From the NCBI GenBank assembly GCA_021018995.1, contig CM037584.1:175230317-175294316 (forward strand): 64,000 nucleotides of DNA, given 5' to 3'. Both the position numbers and the translations under genes were made by a program. This document shows, in pieces, positions 54,524 through 64,000 of the stretch (position 1 is the first letter of the stretch; each line of letters begins with the position of its first letter). Below the pieces are notes generated by a model that made no database searches, had not been told where the DNA came from, and saw nothing but the letters and a program-made list of their open reading frames with translations. Source of the DNA: Chloranthus sessilifolius (taxonomy: Eukaryota; Streptophyta; Magnoliopsida; Chloranthales; Chloranthaceae).

Positions 54524-55890
54524 TGATGAGTAGTGAAATATGATGATATTTCACCCCTAAATACCTATATTTAGCCGTCCGATGAAGGCTATCTGATGAG
54601 ATTTGCTAGATTTGAAGTGTTTCAGGTAAATACAGTCCAAGTTTCTAAAACAGCCCAAGAATCCCGAAAATAATGTCAAAACACTGCTATTTTGGGTCAT
54701 TGAGAACTTAGTGCGACTTGCAGCTCAATTTGGACCTTCAAGACGTCAGATTCAGGAAATTGTTAAAACATAAAAGTTGTAGAGCTCGTCGTCAGCTTTC
54801 CAACGCTTCAAGAATCACCTCAATCCGAGTTCGGTACAGAAAATTATGAGCAAAATACCGAGGCAGTATCTGATGCAAAGCTAGGCGAATTCAAAAATTA
54901 CTCTTGATGTCAATCGAGAGAGGTATTAGGTTAGGCTATTATTATAAAGGAAGCCACGAGTTTCTTAGGGGATTATTATTTTTTGCAATTAGAATATTAT
55001 TCATTCTTTATTTTTAGTTTTTAGGGCTCTTCACTTTGTGAATATTTTCTTCATCTTTTCAAGTCTTCTTCTCCTTCTTCTAGGGTTTATTCAGGTAGAT
55101 TTGCACCTAGGATTTGCATTATTTTTCTCTAGAAATTCATAGATTGTATTTAGGAAAAACAATTGCAAATATCTTTTGGAAGAAATAAAGAGGAATGACT
55201 TTGAAAGAAAAGGAGATCAAACACCAAAGATGAGCTAAATCAAGAGATCGGGAAGATCGATCCCCAGATAAGTACCCATGTTTATGATTAATACCGCATC
55301 TATTATTGTTATCATGGAATCGTTTTGCTCAAAGTTTGTGTGATTGAAAATATTTTAAATGCTTTGTTATGACCGTTGATTGCGCCGTATTAACGGTAGA
55401 ATCGCTAGATCTGGACCGCAGTGATCTACAGTAGAGCGATTATGTGATTGTCGTGATCTAAATATCATGAGATACGCTTATGCTTTTACATGACTCATAC
55501 CGCAATGTTAGTGAGTCATTGTTTTTAGATAGGGTATGCTCATATTTTATTTCAAGTCATTTTCTAGATGAATGATGGTGTGAATGATGATTTAATGAAA
55601 CCTGGGTTTTAATGATAGAAAAGTACGAATCAGGTAGCATATTCCTTGATCTCATTTTAATATTGTTCGAGATTTATCAAGAATTAATTGTTTAGATTAA
55701 TTTATTTTTCGCATTTAGGAAAAGTGCGTTAAGTTTTGGTAAAATTGAATCGCCCTTTGGTACTTCCTAGGGACGCTTTTAAAATCTCTAAAGAATTAAT
55801 TAAAATTCACGCTTCCCGTGGGTTCGACACTCGTTCTTGCCATCGCAATAGATCTTGTGCACTTGCAAGGGTTACATTCTAAATCGATCA
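54524..55890 (+). repeat. 5' LTR of copy C (about 1367 bp)
   Basis: It starts TGATGAGTAGTGAAATATG and shares ATTTCACCCCTAAATACC and CGATGAAGGCTATCTGATGA with the A/B LTR in inverse orientation. It ends near GCACTTGCAAGG...AAATCGATCA at 55890. It is about 440 bp shorter than the A/B LTR. Confidence 0.85.
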
Positions 55891-55915
55891 AGTTTTTTGG
55901 ACACGGGAAATCGGT
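55891..55915 (+). other. Damaged primer binding site, copy C
   Basis: AGTTTTTTGGACACGGGAAA sits where A has AGTTTTTGGCGCCGTTGCCG, with the same AGTTTTTGG lead. The GC-rich middle is shortened, so tRNA-Asp pairing would be poor. The loss could be real or a sequencing error. Confidence 0.6.
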
Positions 55916-56594
55916 GAAATTTTGATTAATCTTGATAGGATTTTTCTGTTTGAGTGTTTAAAAAATAAAATAAAAAAAATAAAAAATAATAATTATTAAA
56001 ATTTATTTCCTTATTTTTCTCTTTGATAAGATTTTTGTGGAGTCTTTTTAGGAAGTTTAGATTTTGTGATACCTTCCTTAGGAAATTTAGGAAGTAGAGA
56101 TTTTAGGACTTCTTATTTTAGATTTGGTAGGACTCTTTTCCTTATTTTCTCTCTTTTAGATATTTTAGATTTTCTAAATTTAGTCATTAACTTTTGTGGG
56201 ACTTTTGTTTTGTGATTTTTGGAATCTTTCATTCTTCTCCTTATTTCTCTTTTAGGAAAGATTTTATAGGATTTTCAATTTTAATTTTTAATTTTCGAAT
56301 TTAATAAAAAAAAAAAAAAAAAATTAAAATTAAAAAAAAATTTAAAAATTTAATTCGAATTTAAAAAAAAAGAAAAAAAAAAAAAAAAAAAAAATTTAAT
56401 TAATTTAAATTCGAATTTTAATTTTAATTTGAATTTAAGAAAAAAATTTTTTTTAATTTAAATTCGAATTTTAATTTTAATTTGAATTTAAAAAAAAAAA
56501 AAAAAAAAAAAAATTTAATTAATTAATTAATTAATTTTAATTTTAATTTTAATTTTAATTTGAATAAAAAAAAATTAATTTAAATTTGAATTTT

Positions 56595-56627
<33 letters not shown>

Positions 56628-56640
56628 AAGAAATCTTTCC
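55916..56640 (+). repeat. A/T-only leader with repeated TTTAAATTCGAATTT blocks
   Basis: Between the primer site and gag lies 0.7 kb of extreme AT content. In 56280-56630, runs of 15-25 A alternate with AATTTAAATTCGAATTTTAA, repeated with a period of roughly 90-110 bp. Many of these words are their own reverse complement. No coding capacity. Confidence 0.85.
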
Positions 56641-56742
56641 TGCTGATATTGGCTACTGTTTATCATCTTTGTTTAAATCGTTTGAAGCAGAATTTTGTGG
56701 GTTTGTTGTGGATTCTTCAACCCTGTTTGTGAGTGTTGGTGT

Positions 56743-58680
56743 ATGAGCTTTACTCGTTCTCATCACCCACATCTGCTACCGTTTAATCTTGAGATCGAAA
56801 GAGCTTGTAGAGAGAATCGAAGAGTCCAGAGGAATCAATATCAACAAACTGAGACCATGGCAGACCAAAGGCAAGAGAGAGATGAGAATAACAACAATGG
56901 GAATGTCAATAATGGAAATAATAGGAACAATAATTTTGATGAGGGCCCTAGAACACTGGAGTATTATGACGATCCTGGTTTTTACGAGGATCAGGAATGT
57001 ATTATGCATGCTCCCATTCCAGGGAACCACTATGAATTCAAATCAGCAATGATTCAAATGCTACCAATTTTCCATGGGTTAGCAAATGAAAATCCGCACG
57101 TTCACTTAAATGAATTCACGGGTATGCAAAATGTTGAGTCCACAATGTCACGATGAGATAGCGAAGCTCACTCTTCCGCTCTCTCTTTAAGAGATAAAGG
57201 CAAAAACATGGTTCTATTCCTTAGAACCACAATCTATTCGAGTTAGGCGGTAATGCATCGCCGCCTTAAAAATATTTTCCCATGACTAAGGCCATTGAAT
57301 TGCGTCGGAAGATCCATTCTTTTCCCAACAACTCTGAAACATTCCATGAATGTTGGGAACGTTTTAAGGAATTGATCAGAAGTTGCCCAAATCATCAAGT
57401 TCCAAGGTGGCAACAAGTCCAAAGTTTTTACAATGGACTGATTCCTGAAGAGAGACGCATGGTTGATGCATCTTGTGGTGGATCTTGTGCCACGAAAGAA
57501 GTCGATTTAATTGTGGGCATTGTTTGAAAAGTTATATCAAACTTGATACAAAGTGAGACAAGGCGAACCAACTTGAACTGGCACCTAAATCTCATGTGTT
57601 GACAAAAGACGGATTGTACGATGTCAACAATAATGCCTCGATCTCTCAACAAAGTTTGACATGTCATTCAAACAGATGAACATGTTGTTAGTCGCTACCA
57701 AGCAAGCTAAAGCTCTGTCACCCCCACAAGTGTTCAATTTGTGACCAGTCATATGGCTAATGAGTGCCCTACTACCTTGTCATTCTTCCCTGATGAACCT
57801 AATCCTCAAGAGCAGGTAAATGTGACTCAATCTTATCAGTGGTAGAAACATGTACTCCAATACCTACAATCCGGAATGGAAAAATCACCCCAACTTAGGA
57901 TGGGGTGAATCGAATAAACCGCCAGTAAACCAAAGAACATAGAGCCAACACAATGGGTGGACAACAACCTTTTCAACCAAATTTTCAACAAAATTTTCGT
58001 CCACAACAGAATTTCCAACAGAATTCCAATTTGCAACAGAATGCTCCGTATTATCATCCAAATTCTGACTACCGAAAAAATCAGAATTTCAATCAGAATC
58101 TTAATCAATCTCATGCCAAGATTGAAAGATTACGATCCGGAAGAAAAGCTTATCTGAAGCATGCAATCTTTTCAAGATGATAATGGACCAAGTCAAATTG
58201 GCCAATCAACTGAGTCAACGAGAGGAAGGTAGGCTCCCAACCCATCAATAATCCTCGAGGCCAAGCACCATCTCAAGCGGGACCATCGAATAGTCAGCTT
58301 GAAAGTCATTACGGTCTTTGAGAAGTGGACGAGAGGTTGATAATCAAGTGAAAATGCTCAGAGAAGCGATGAAGAAAGAGAAGCGAGAGGAAAAGAATCG
58401 AGAAAAGAAAGGAGAAAGGAAAAGGAAAAGAGAAAGGAAAAGGAAAGAGAAAGAAAGAGACAAAGAGCCGAGATAAGAAAAGTGCAAGAGCAAGGAAGAG
58501 AGAAAGGAAAAGAAAAAGTAATAGAGGAAGAGTTTCCTTCAACCGTCCAACAAGGACGTGAAAAGAATCGAAATGGAATCTACACCTTATGTCCCAAAGG
58601 CACCATTCCTCAATGCCTAACTCCTCCACCTAGAATGGGAAAGGGACCGACAAAATGGAAGAAATTTTGAAACATTCAAG
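56743..58680 (+). pseudogene. Gag polyprotein, copy C (broken)
   Basis: The N-terminal piece (56743-57156) reads FNLEIERACRENRRVQRNQY, a match to A's NSEIERACRSNRKDARSRQ, then an Asn-rich stretch and MIQMLPIFHGLANENPHVHL (A: VIQILPIFHGMDREDPYQHV). The capsid core continues at 57282-57527 (ETFHECWERFKELIRSCPNH, QVQSFYNGL). A CCHC knuckle lies near 57735-57775 with one base lost (CSICDQS, then shifted). A Gln/Asn/Phe-rich part (57957-58120) and a Lys/Arg/Glu-rich purine run (58330-58540) follow. Numerous frameshifts. Confidence 0.85.
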
Positions 58681-59237
58681 CAAGTAAAGATAAATCTTCC
58701 ATTACTTGAAACAATCAAACAAGTTCCCGAGTACGCTAAGTTTTTCAAAGATTTGTGCACTTTAAGAGAAAGGCACGCGTACTCACGTTTCAAAGAAAGT
58801 GTTCTAACAAATCAAGTCGATTCGATATTGCGATTGAAACCCCTGAAACCGAAAGACCCCGAGTCCCAACTGCTCCATGTGTCATTGGTGGGCAATCAAT
58901 TGGAAAGCGTTATTGGATTTGGGAGCAAGTGTTAATCGATCCCATACTCAATGTACGAAACTCGGATTGGGTGAATTGAAACCCACGACGGTCACACTCC
59001 AACCGCGATAGATCGGAAAGAAGACCGAGGGTGTTATCGAGGATGTTTTGGTTGGAATAGACAAGTTTGTCTTTCCGGACTTCGTTGTCTTAGACATGGA
59101 ACCACTGCGAAATCAATCAATCAAGTCCCAATTATTCTTGGGACGTCCGTTTCGCCATCGCCAACGCTTGCATTAATTGTCGACGAGTCATGGACGTTCT
59201 TTTGGAAACATGAAAGTCGCTTAACATATTCCATGCG
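58681..59237 (+). pseudogene. Aspartic protease, copy C (broken)
   Basis: Read across frames: ETIKQVPEYAKFFKDLCTL (58710), the active-site loop at about 58915 (LDLGAS-like, shifted), GVIEDVLVGIDKFVFPDFVV (59035) and a LFLGRPF-like end (59135). Bases are missing at two points where related elements have CTGATG and CTGGCAG. Confidence 0.75.
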
Positions 59238-60295
59238 ATGAACCATTTCCCTAATGAGGATGAGGTCGAATGTTTTTACATCGATCAGATGGACGAAGTG
59301 GTGGATGAAGCATTACCATCAATGCTCACCAAAGAGGAATTTGGCACTGCTTTGTTAGCCATCTATGAGGACAAAGGGCTTGAAAGGAAGCAGTCAGAAG
59401 AGAAAAAGTCAAATTCATCATGTCAAGATGATAACTTATGTGAAGTTGTGACTAAGGTAGAACCACTACCTACTGAGGTAAAGGATGTGCTGACTCCATC
59501 AATTGAGCAGCCACCAACTGTGGAATTGAAACAATTGCCTGAGTCCCTCAAATATGCTTTTCTGGGACCTCGAGAAACACTTCCAGTGATAATTTCATCC
59601 ACATTATCGGAAGAACAAGAGAATGATTTGTTGAAGGTGCTGAAAGAGCACAAGGAGGCCATCGGATGGACCTTAGCTGATCTCAAGGGGATTGACCCAT
59701 CAGTATGTATGCATAAAATACATCTGGAGGATGAGAGTAAACCATCGAGGGAACCACAGAGGCGACTTAATCCGAACATGCAAGAAGTCATTTTAAAGGA
59801 AATCATTAAACTCCTCGATGCTGGAATCATCTATCCGATCTCTGATAGTGAATGGGTTAGTCCAGTACAAATCGTTCCGAAAAAGTCTGGAATTACAGTG
59901 AAAGAAACTACGGAGGGAGAATTGGTGCCCACTCGTGAAACTACTGGATGGCGTGTGCATTGATTATCGAAAATTGAACATGACCACCGTAAAAGATCAT
60001 TTTCCCCTTCCGTTCATTGATCAAATTCTTAAGAAGTTAGCTGGGCAAGAGTTTTATTGCTTTCTTGATGGTTATTCGAGATACAATCAAGTGCCCATTT
60101 TTCCAGCTGATCAAGAGAAGACAACATTCACGTGTCCATATGGTACGTTTGCATATCGAAGGATGCCATTCGGCTTATGTAATGCTCCGGCCACGTTTCA
60201 ACGATGTATGTTGGCCATATTCTCGGACATGATCGACAAATTCATCGAAGTCTTCATGGACGACTTCTCGGTTTTGGAAAACATTTGATTCTTGT
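59238..60295 (+). pseudogene. Reverse transcriptase, copy C
   Basis: The first ORF (59238-59963) covers the linker and RT fingers: MHKIHLEDESKPSREPQRRL, IIKLLDAGIIYPISDSEWVS, VPKKSGITVKE. A one-base shift at about 59950 leads to the second ORF (59935-60288): CIDYRKLNMTTVKDHFPLPF, FLDGYSRYNQV, the RRMPFGLCNAPATFQRCML block and the active site EVFMDDFSV. It is clearly homologous to A/B but diverged throughout. Confidence 0.93.
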
Positions 60296-61000
60296 TTGAA
60301 TCATCTTTCACAGTGTTGCAACGTTGTAGATTCCAAACTTGTTCTCACCGAAAAGAGCCATATTATGGTTCAACAAGGACTTGTGTTGGGGCATATTGTT
60401 TCACGGAAAGGAATTGAAGTTGATAAGGCGAAGGCCGACTTAATTGCAAATGTACCACCTGCTAACAGTGTTGGACAAGTGGGATCATTTTTGGGGCATG
60501 CTGGATTTTGTAGAAGATTCATTAAGGATTTGAGCAGGGTGGCTAAACCATTGTGCACTTTGCTTGGCAAAGATGTTCCTTTTGATTTTGATGAGGATTG
60601 CATAAAGGCATTCCTAAAATTGCGTGAACTCTTATCAAATGCACCAATAATCCAACCACGGATTATTCTTTACCATTCGAACTCATGTGTGATGCATCCG
60701 ATTATGCGATCGAGTGTCTTAGGGCAAAGGGTGAATAAATTACCTCACGTAATTTATTATGCTAGCAAGACATTAATTGATGCCCAATCAATTACACCAC
60801 CACCGAGAAGGAATTATTAGTCTGGTGTATGCTCGGACAAATTCCGTTCCTATTTGCTTGGATCGAAAATAGTGGTCTTTTTGCACCACTCGCTTTGAAA
60901 TATCTTTTAGCAAAGAAGGATGCGAAACCAAGGTCGATCCGTTGGATCCTCGCTTCTCGTGAATTCAACTTTGAGATTAAAGATAAAAGGGGTTGAGAAC
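60296..61000 (+). pseudogene. RT thumb and RNase H, copy C
   Basis: The ORF 60296-60820 continues with GLVLGHIVSRKGIEVDKAKA, FLGHAGFCRRFIKDLSRVAK and the RNase H start, where FELMCDASD is damaged (SNSCVMHPIM instead). HVIYYASKTLIDAQ follows. Downstream, DKRG and LPRIQ are readable at about 60985-61025 after further shifts. Confidence 0.88.
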
Positions 61001-62360
61001 GTTGTGGTGATCATCTGCCTAGAATTCAAGAATCATCTATACCGAGACCATCCGTGACACATTTCGGATGAACATTTGATGGCAATTGATGATGTAGCTG
61101 GTGCAAAAGTTCCGTGGTTTGCTAACATCGTGAATTATCTGGTCACTGGCAGAATTCCCACTAAGTGGGGTAAGAATGATAAGAATCTCTTTTTCTCCCA
61201 AATAAAATACTATTTCTGGGATGAACCATATTTGTTTAAATTCTGCTCGGATCAGATCATTAGGAGATGCGTGCCAGAAGACGAGCAACTAAGCGTCCTA
61301 AATTTTTGCCATGCTGGGGCCTGTGGAGGCCATTTGGAGGACGAAGACCGCATGAAAATCCTTCAAAGCGGATTCTCTCGCCCTCAATCTTTCGTGACGC
61401 CGTCAATCGCAAGGAATGCCAACGGTGTCAGCTTGGCAATATTTCACGACGAAATATGATGCCCCTTAATCCAATTCTGATTGTTGAAATTTTCGATGTT
61501 TGGGGGATTGACTTTATGGGTCCTTTTCCACCATCCTTTGGGTATTCATATATTCTGGTGGCTGTTGACTATGTCTCCAAATGGATTGAAGCTGTGGCAA
61601 ATGATCACAAGGTTGTGGTCAAATTTACGAGAGAACATGTGTTTAACCGATTCGGGATCCCAAGAGCAATCATCGGTGATGGCGGTTCGCATTTTGCAAT
61701 AGCCATTTTGCCACTTTAATGAAGAAGTACGACGTCACTCACAAAGTCGCCATTACGCGTACCATCCATGCACTAGTGGTCGTGGAAGTGTCTAACCGGA
61801 AATCGCGAATTCTAGAAAAAGACGTGCGACCGGATAGAAGAGATTGGTCAAACCGGTTATCCGATGCTTTTGGGCCTATCGTCGCATTCAAGACACCGAT
61901 CGAATGTCTCCTTGATTGTCTACGGAAGGCATGTCATCTTCCTGTCAATTGGAGCATAAGGCATTACAGGCGATCAAACGATTTAATTTCGATATGCAAG
62001 CAGGTCGAATCAAGGTTACGATTGAGTGAATTAGAAGAGTTACGCCGATGCGTATGAAAATTCAAAGATGTACAAGGAAAGGTACAAAAGTTGCACGATC
62101 AATTAATTTCTGGAAGGAGTTTCATGTTGGCCAAAAAGTTTGGTTATTCAATTCCGACTTAAGCTTCATCCGAAATTGAAATCTAGATGGGAAGGCCCTG
62201 TTTGAGTTGTTTCCATTAGTGAGCACGGTGCAATTGAAATTCAAAGCCTTCAGACAATCGAAGTTTTCAAAGTGAATGGGCAAAGACTCAAACCAATGTT
62301 TGAGCCGATGACCCAGTTTAAGATTGAGGCGATGCACCTTAGTGATCCAGATTCTTGATC
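61001..62360 (+). pseudogene. Integrase, copy C (frameshifted)
   Basis: Pieces: 61076-61459 with the zinc His pair ([20 protein letters not shown]); 61267-61719 with KECQRCQ for the Cys pair, then Asp in WGIDFMGPF and Asp in IIGDGGSHF; 61719-62057 with Glu in VEVSNRKS and DWSNRLSDAFG. The C-terminal module is broken (62130-62340). Near 61780 the family's SGQVEVSN appears as a shortened word with a lost AG. It ends at a TGA near 62358. Confidence 0.9.
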
Positions 62361-64000
62361 AATGAAGAGGTCGAGCTGTCGACACTTAAACTCAGCGCTT
62401 CCTGGGAGGCAACCCAGTGTGTTTTATTTAGGAGTTGGACACAGGTTTAGTTTAGGATTTAGGATTTATTTCTCTTTTCGTATGTTTAGTTCTAGAATAT
62501 TAGTTTTAGTTTAGTTTAGGTTATTTTTAATTTCCAAATTAGTGTAGCCACATTACCTTCAATCTATTTTTGGTCATGTTCTAATTTGATGCCCATATTC
62601 TCTGCACCTGATCTTTGTGTTGAGGTACTTTTCAAGTTGGGGGTTCCTACTTATTTCAAACAATGAGGACATTGTCATTTTTAGGTTTGGGGGTATGTAT
62701 GATTATCTATCTTTCATCACTTATTTTTGATTTTCTTTGAAAAAAAAAAAAAAAAATTTATTTGGAACCATCATACATGATTTACTTTGCAATAGTTTTC
62801 AAACTTTAGTTGATGATGCATGTGAATTTAATTTTGAGAATATTGATGTCATATTTTGAATACTTGTATCTAGGATGATGAAGCTTAATGTGATAATTTG
62901 TGGATGACTCGAAATTGTGCTTAGAATTTTGCACTTATACCAAGCTAAGACTTAGAAATCGATGAACTATTTTGAGCGTTGAATCTTAGGTTCTTAGTGG
63001 AGACTAAACCCAGTAGCTTTAGAGCTAATTTCCGTCATTGATGAGTGAATATATAAACTGAGTTTTCTTTGAATACTGAATTATCTTGCATAATCTCATA
63101 CATTTTATTTTGGCTTGTGACTTTGCATGATATCAAATTCATATTATTGTGTTAGAACGTACTGTATATCTACTCAAGACAAATAGGCAAGGATACCATC
63201 TTTTAAGGAAATGATTGTAGGCCATCTTTGGCTCGTTTGTGCTTAAAATGCCCCACCTCATATAAATTTATCCTTCTAGTACCCCTTTGAGCCTATAGAA
63301 AAATTTTCCCTTATTCATTCTTTGATATGCCACGTTAACCCTTAACCCGTCACAATTTCTGAAAATTTAGCTTTACCCTTCTTATTTCTAGAAATTAGGA
63401 ACGAGGGATGAAAATGAGCTAAAAGAGAGTAAGTGGAGAGATAATGAGTTATGGTGTTCTTGAGAGTGTATGGCAAATATAAAAAGAAAAAAGGAGAGAA
63501 AAGAAAAAAAAAAAAGGAATGAAAATGAGGTGCTTCAAGAAAAGGAAATTCAAAAGAGAAGAAAGAATGAGAAAGAAAATATTGAAAAGAAAAAAATGGT
63601 GAGAAATTAGAAAAGAAAAAAGAAAAGAAGAGAAAAAAAAAAAAAAAAAAATCGGTTAGTTCCTTTTCCAATTTCTCGTAAATTTTGAATCACAATTCCT
63701 TTCTTTCTTACCCTTACCGAGCCCCATTACAACCCTACAAAAGACCTTCATGATCCGGATCTTGCATTGGTAATCGCCTTTGTGGAGAGTCAATATATAA
63801 TACTTATGACACTTGATATGACATGCTTAGGATATGTATCTGTTTCTTATGAGATTTATTTTTGTTCATTGATTGCATCGTGTTTCATTTATCATGTGAG
63901 ACCTTTTATTTGCTTTGTATTGATCTCTCACATGTAAAAACTTACCAATCATCGAGTGATTTTATTTTGAGAGTATACCTAAAGTGAGGATTGAGTCAAG
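62361..64000 (+). other. Copy C non-coding 3' internal region (incomplete)
   Basis: No gene. It starts with AGCGCTTCCTGGGAGGCAAC, the counterpart of the block after integrase in A and B. It carries a purine-rich stretch (63470-63650) and several segments that match A in reverse orientation, for example CTCACATGTAAAAACTTACC with 38200. It ends inside this region. Confidence 0.8.

Larger units (their letters stand above)
54524..64000 (+). mobile_element. Athila-like copy C, + strand, continues past the window
   Basis: It has a 5' LTR (54524-55890), a damaged primer site, an A-rich leader, gag, protease, RT, RNase H, integrase and a long non-coding 3' region. It runs in the opposite direction to copies A and B and belongs to a related but different subfamily (gag only distantly alike). 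Position 64000 corresponds to about 38160 in A, so its 3' LTR should begin roughly 470 bp beyond the window. Confidence 0.92.

Noticed and set aside
58309..58629. Minus-strand Phe/Leu-rich ORF
   Set aside because: Antisense of the purine-rich gag stretch of copy C.

Overview
This window is nuclear DNA from a flowering plant. The evidence is canonical GT-AG introns up to about 7.8 kb long, dense LTR retrotransposons of plant types (chromovirus, Athila-like, copia), plant LINE remnants with RNase H tails, tRNA-derived SINEs, hAT and Tourist-like MITEs, and primer sites for initiator tRNA-Met and tRNA-Asp. I saw no bacterial, organellar or CRISPR sequence. The species cannot be read from the sequence.

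Layout. 1-8.1 kb is layered transposon debris: an internally deleted chromovirus (130-2824) nested in what looks like a long LTR (to about 5850) that also carries a SINE, then LINE and copia scraps. 8.7-24.15 kb holds the only recognisable host gene, on the + strand. Its last five coding exons (8718-8955, 16806-17145, 18060-18212, 21916-22452, 23958-24146) join in frame to 485 codons. They encode a P-loop, GTPase-like domain and a glycine-rich hydrophobic C-terminus, as in large plant proteins annotated as class-3-lipase-like. The 5' exons, which should encode the lipase part, are not visible and probably lie before the window. The introns hold a complete but pol-less LTR element (11753-15396), MITEs, a SINE and tandem duplications.

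24.2-35.8 kb is intergenic: two inverted-repeat elements, LINE fragments, a gag-only LTR element (28987-31894), a 2.3-kb fold-back and tandem-repeat block built around the palindrome CTATCTTAAGATAG (32.15-34.5 kb), a LINE tail and one CACTA end.

35.85-64.0 kb is a cluster of three Athila-like Ty3/gypsy elements. A and B lie on the - strand in tandem and share one LTR (45670-47476). C lies on the + strand, begins exactly where B stops (54523/54524), and runs off the window before its 3' LTR. All three have gag, protease, reverse transcriptase, RNase H and integrase in order, all broken by frameshifts and stops. Many A/B/C differences fall on CAG and CTG trinucleotides, so some of the breaks may be sequencing artefacts.

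I did not find a new biological system. The points most worth following up are the shared-LTR array with its inverted end, the CHG-linked indel pattern, the palindromic repeat block, and the two pol-less LTR elements. Family names rest on motifs and remembered family features; no searches were run.
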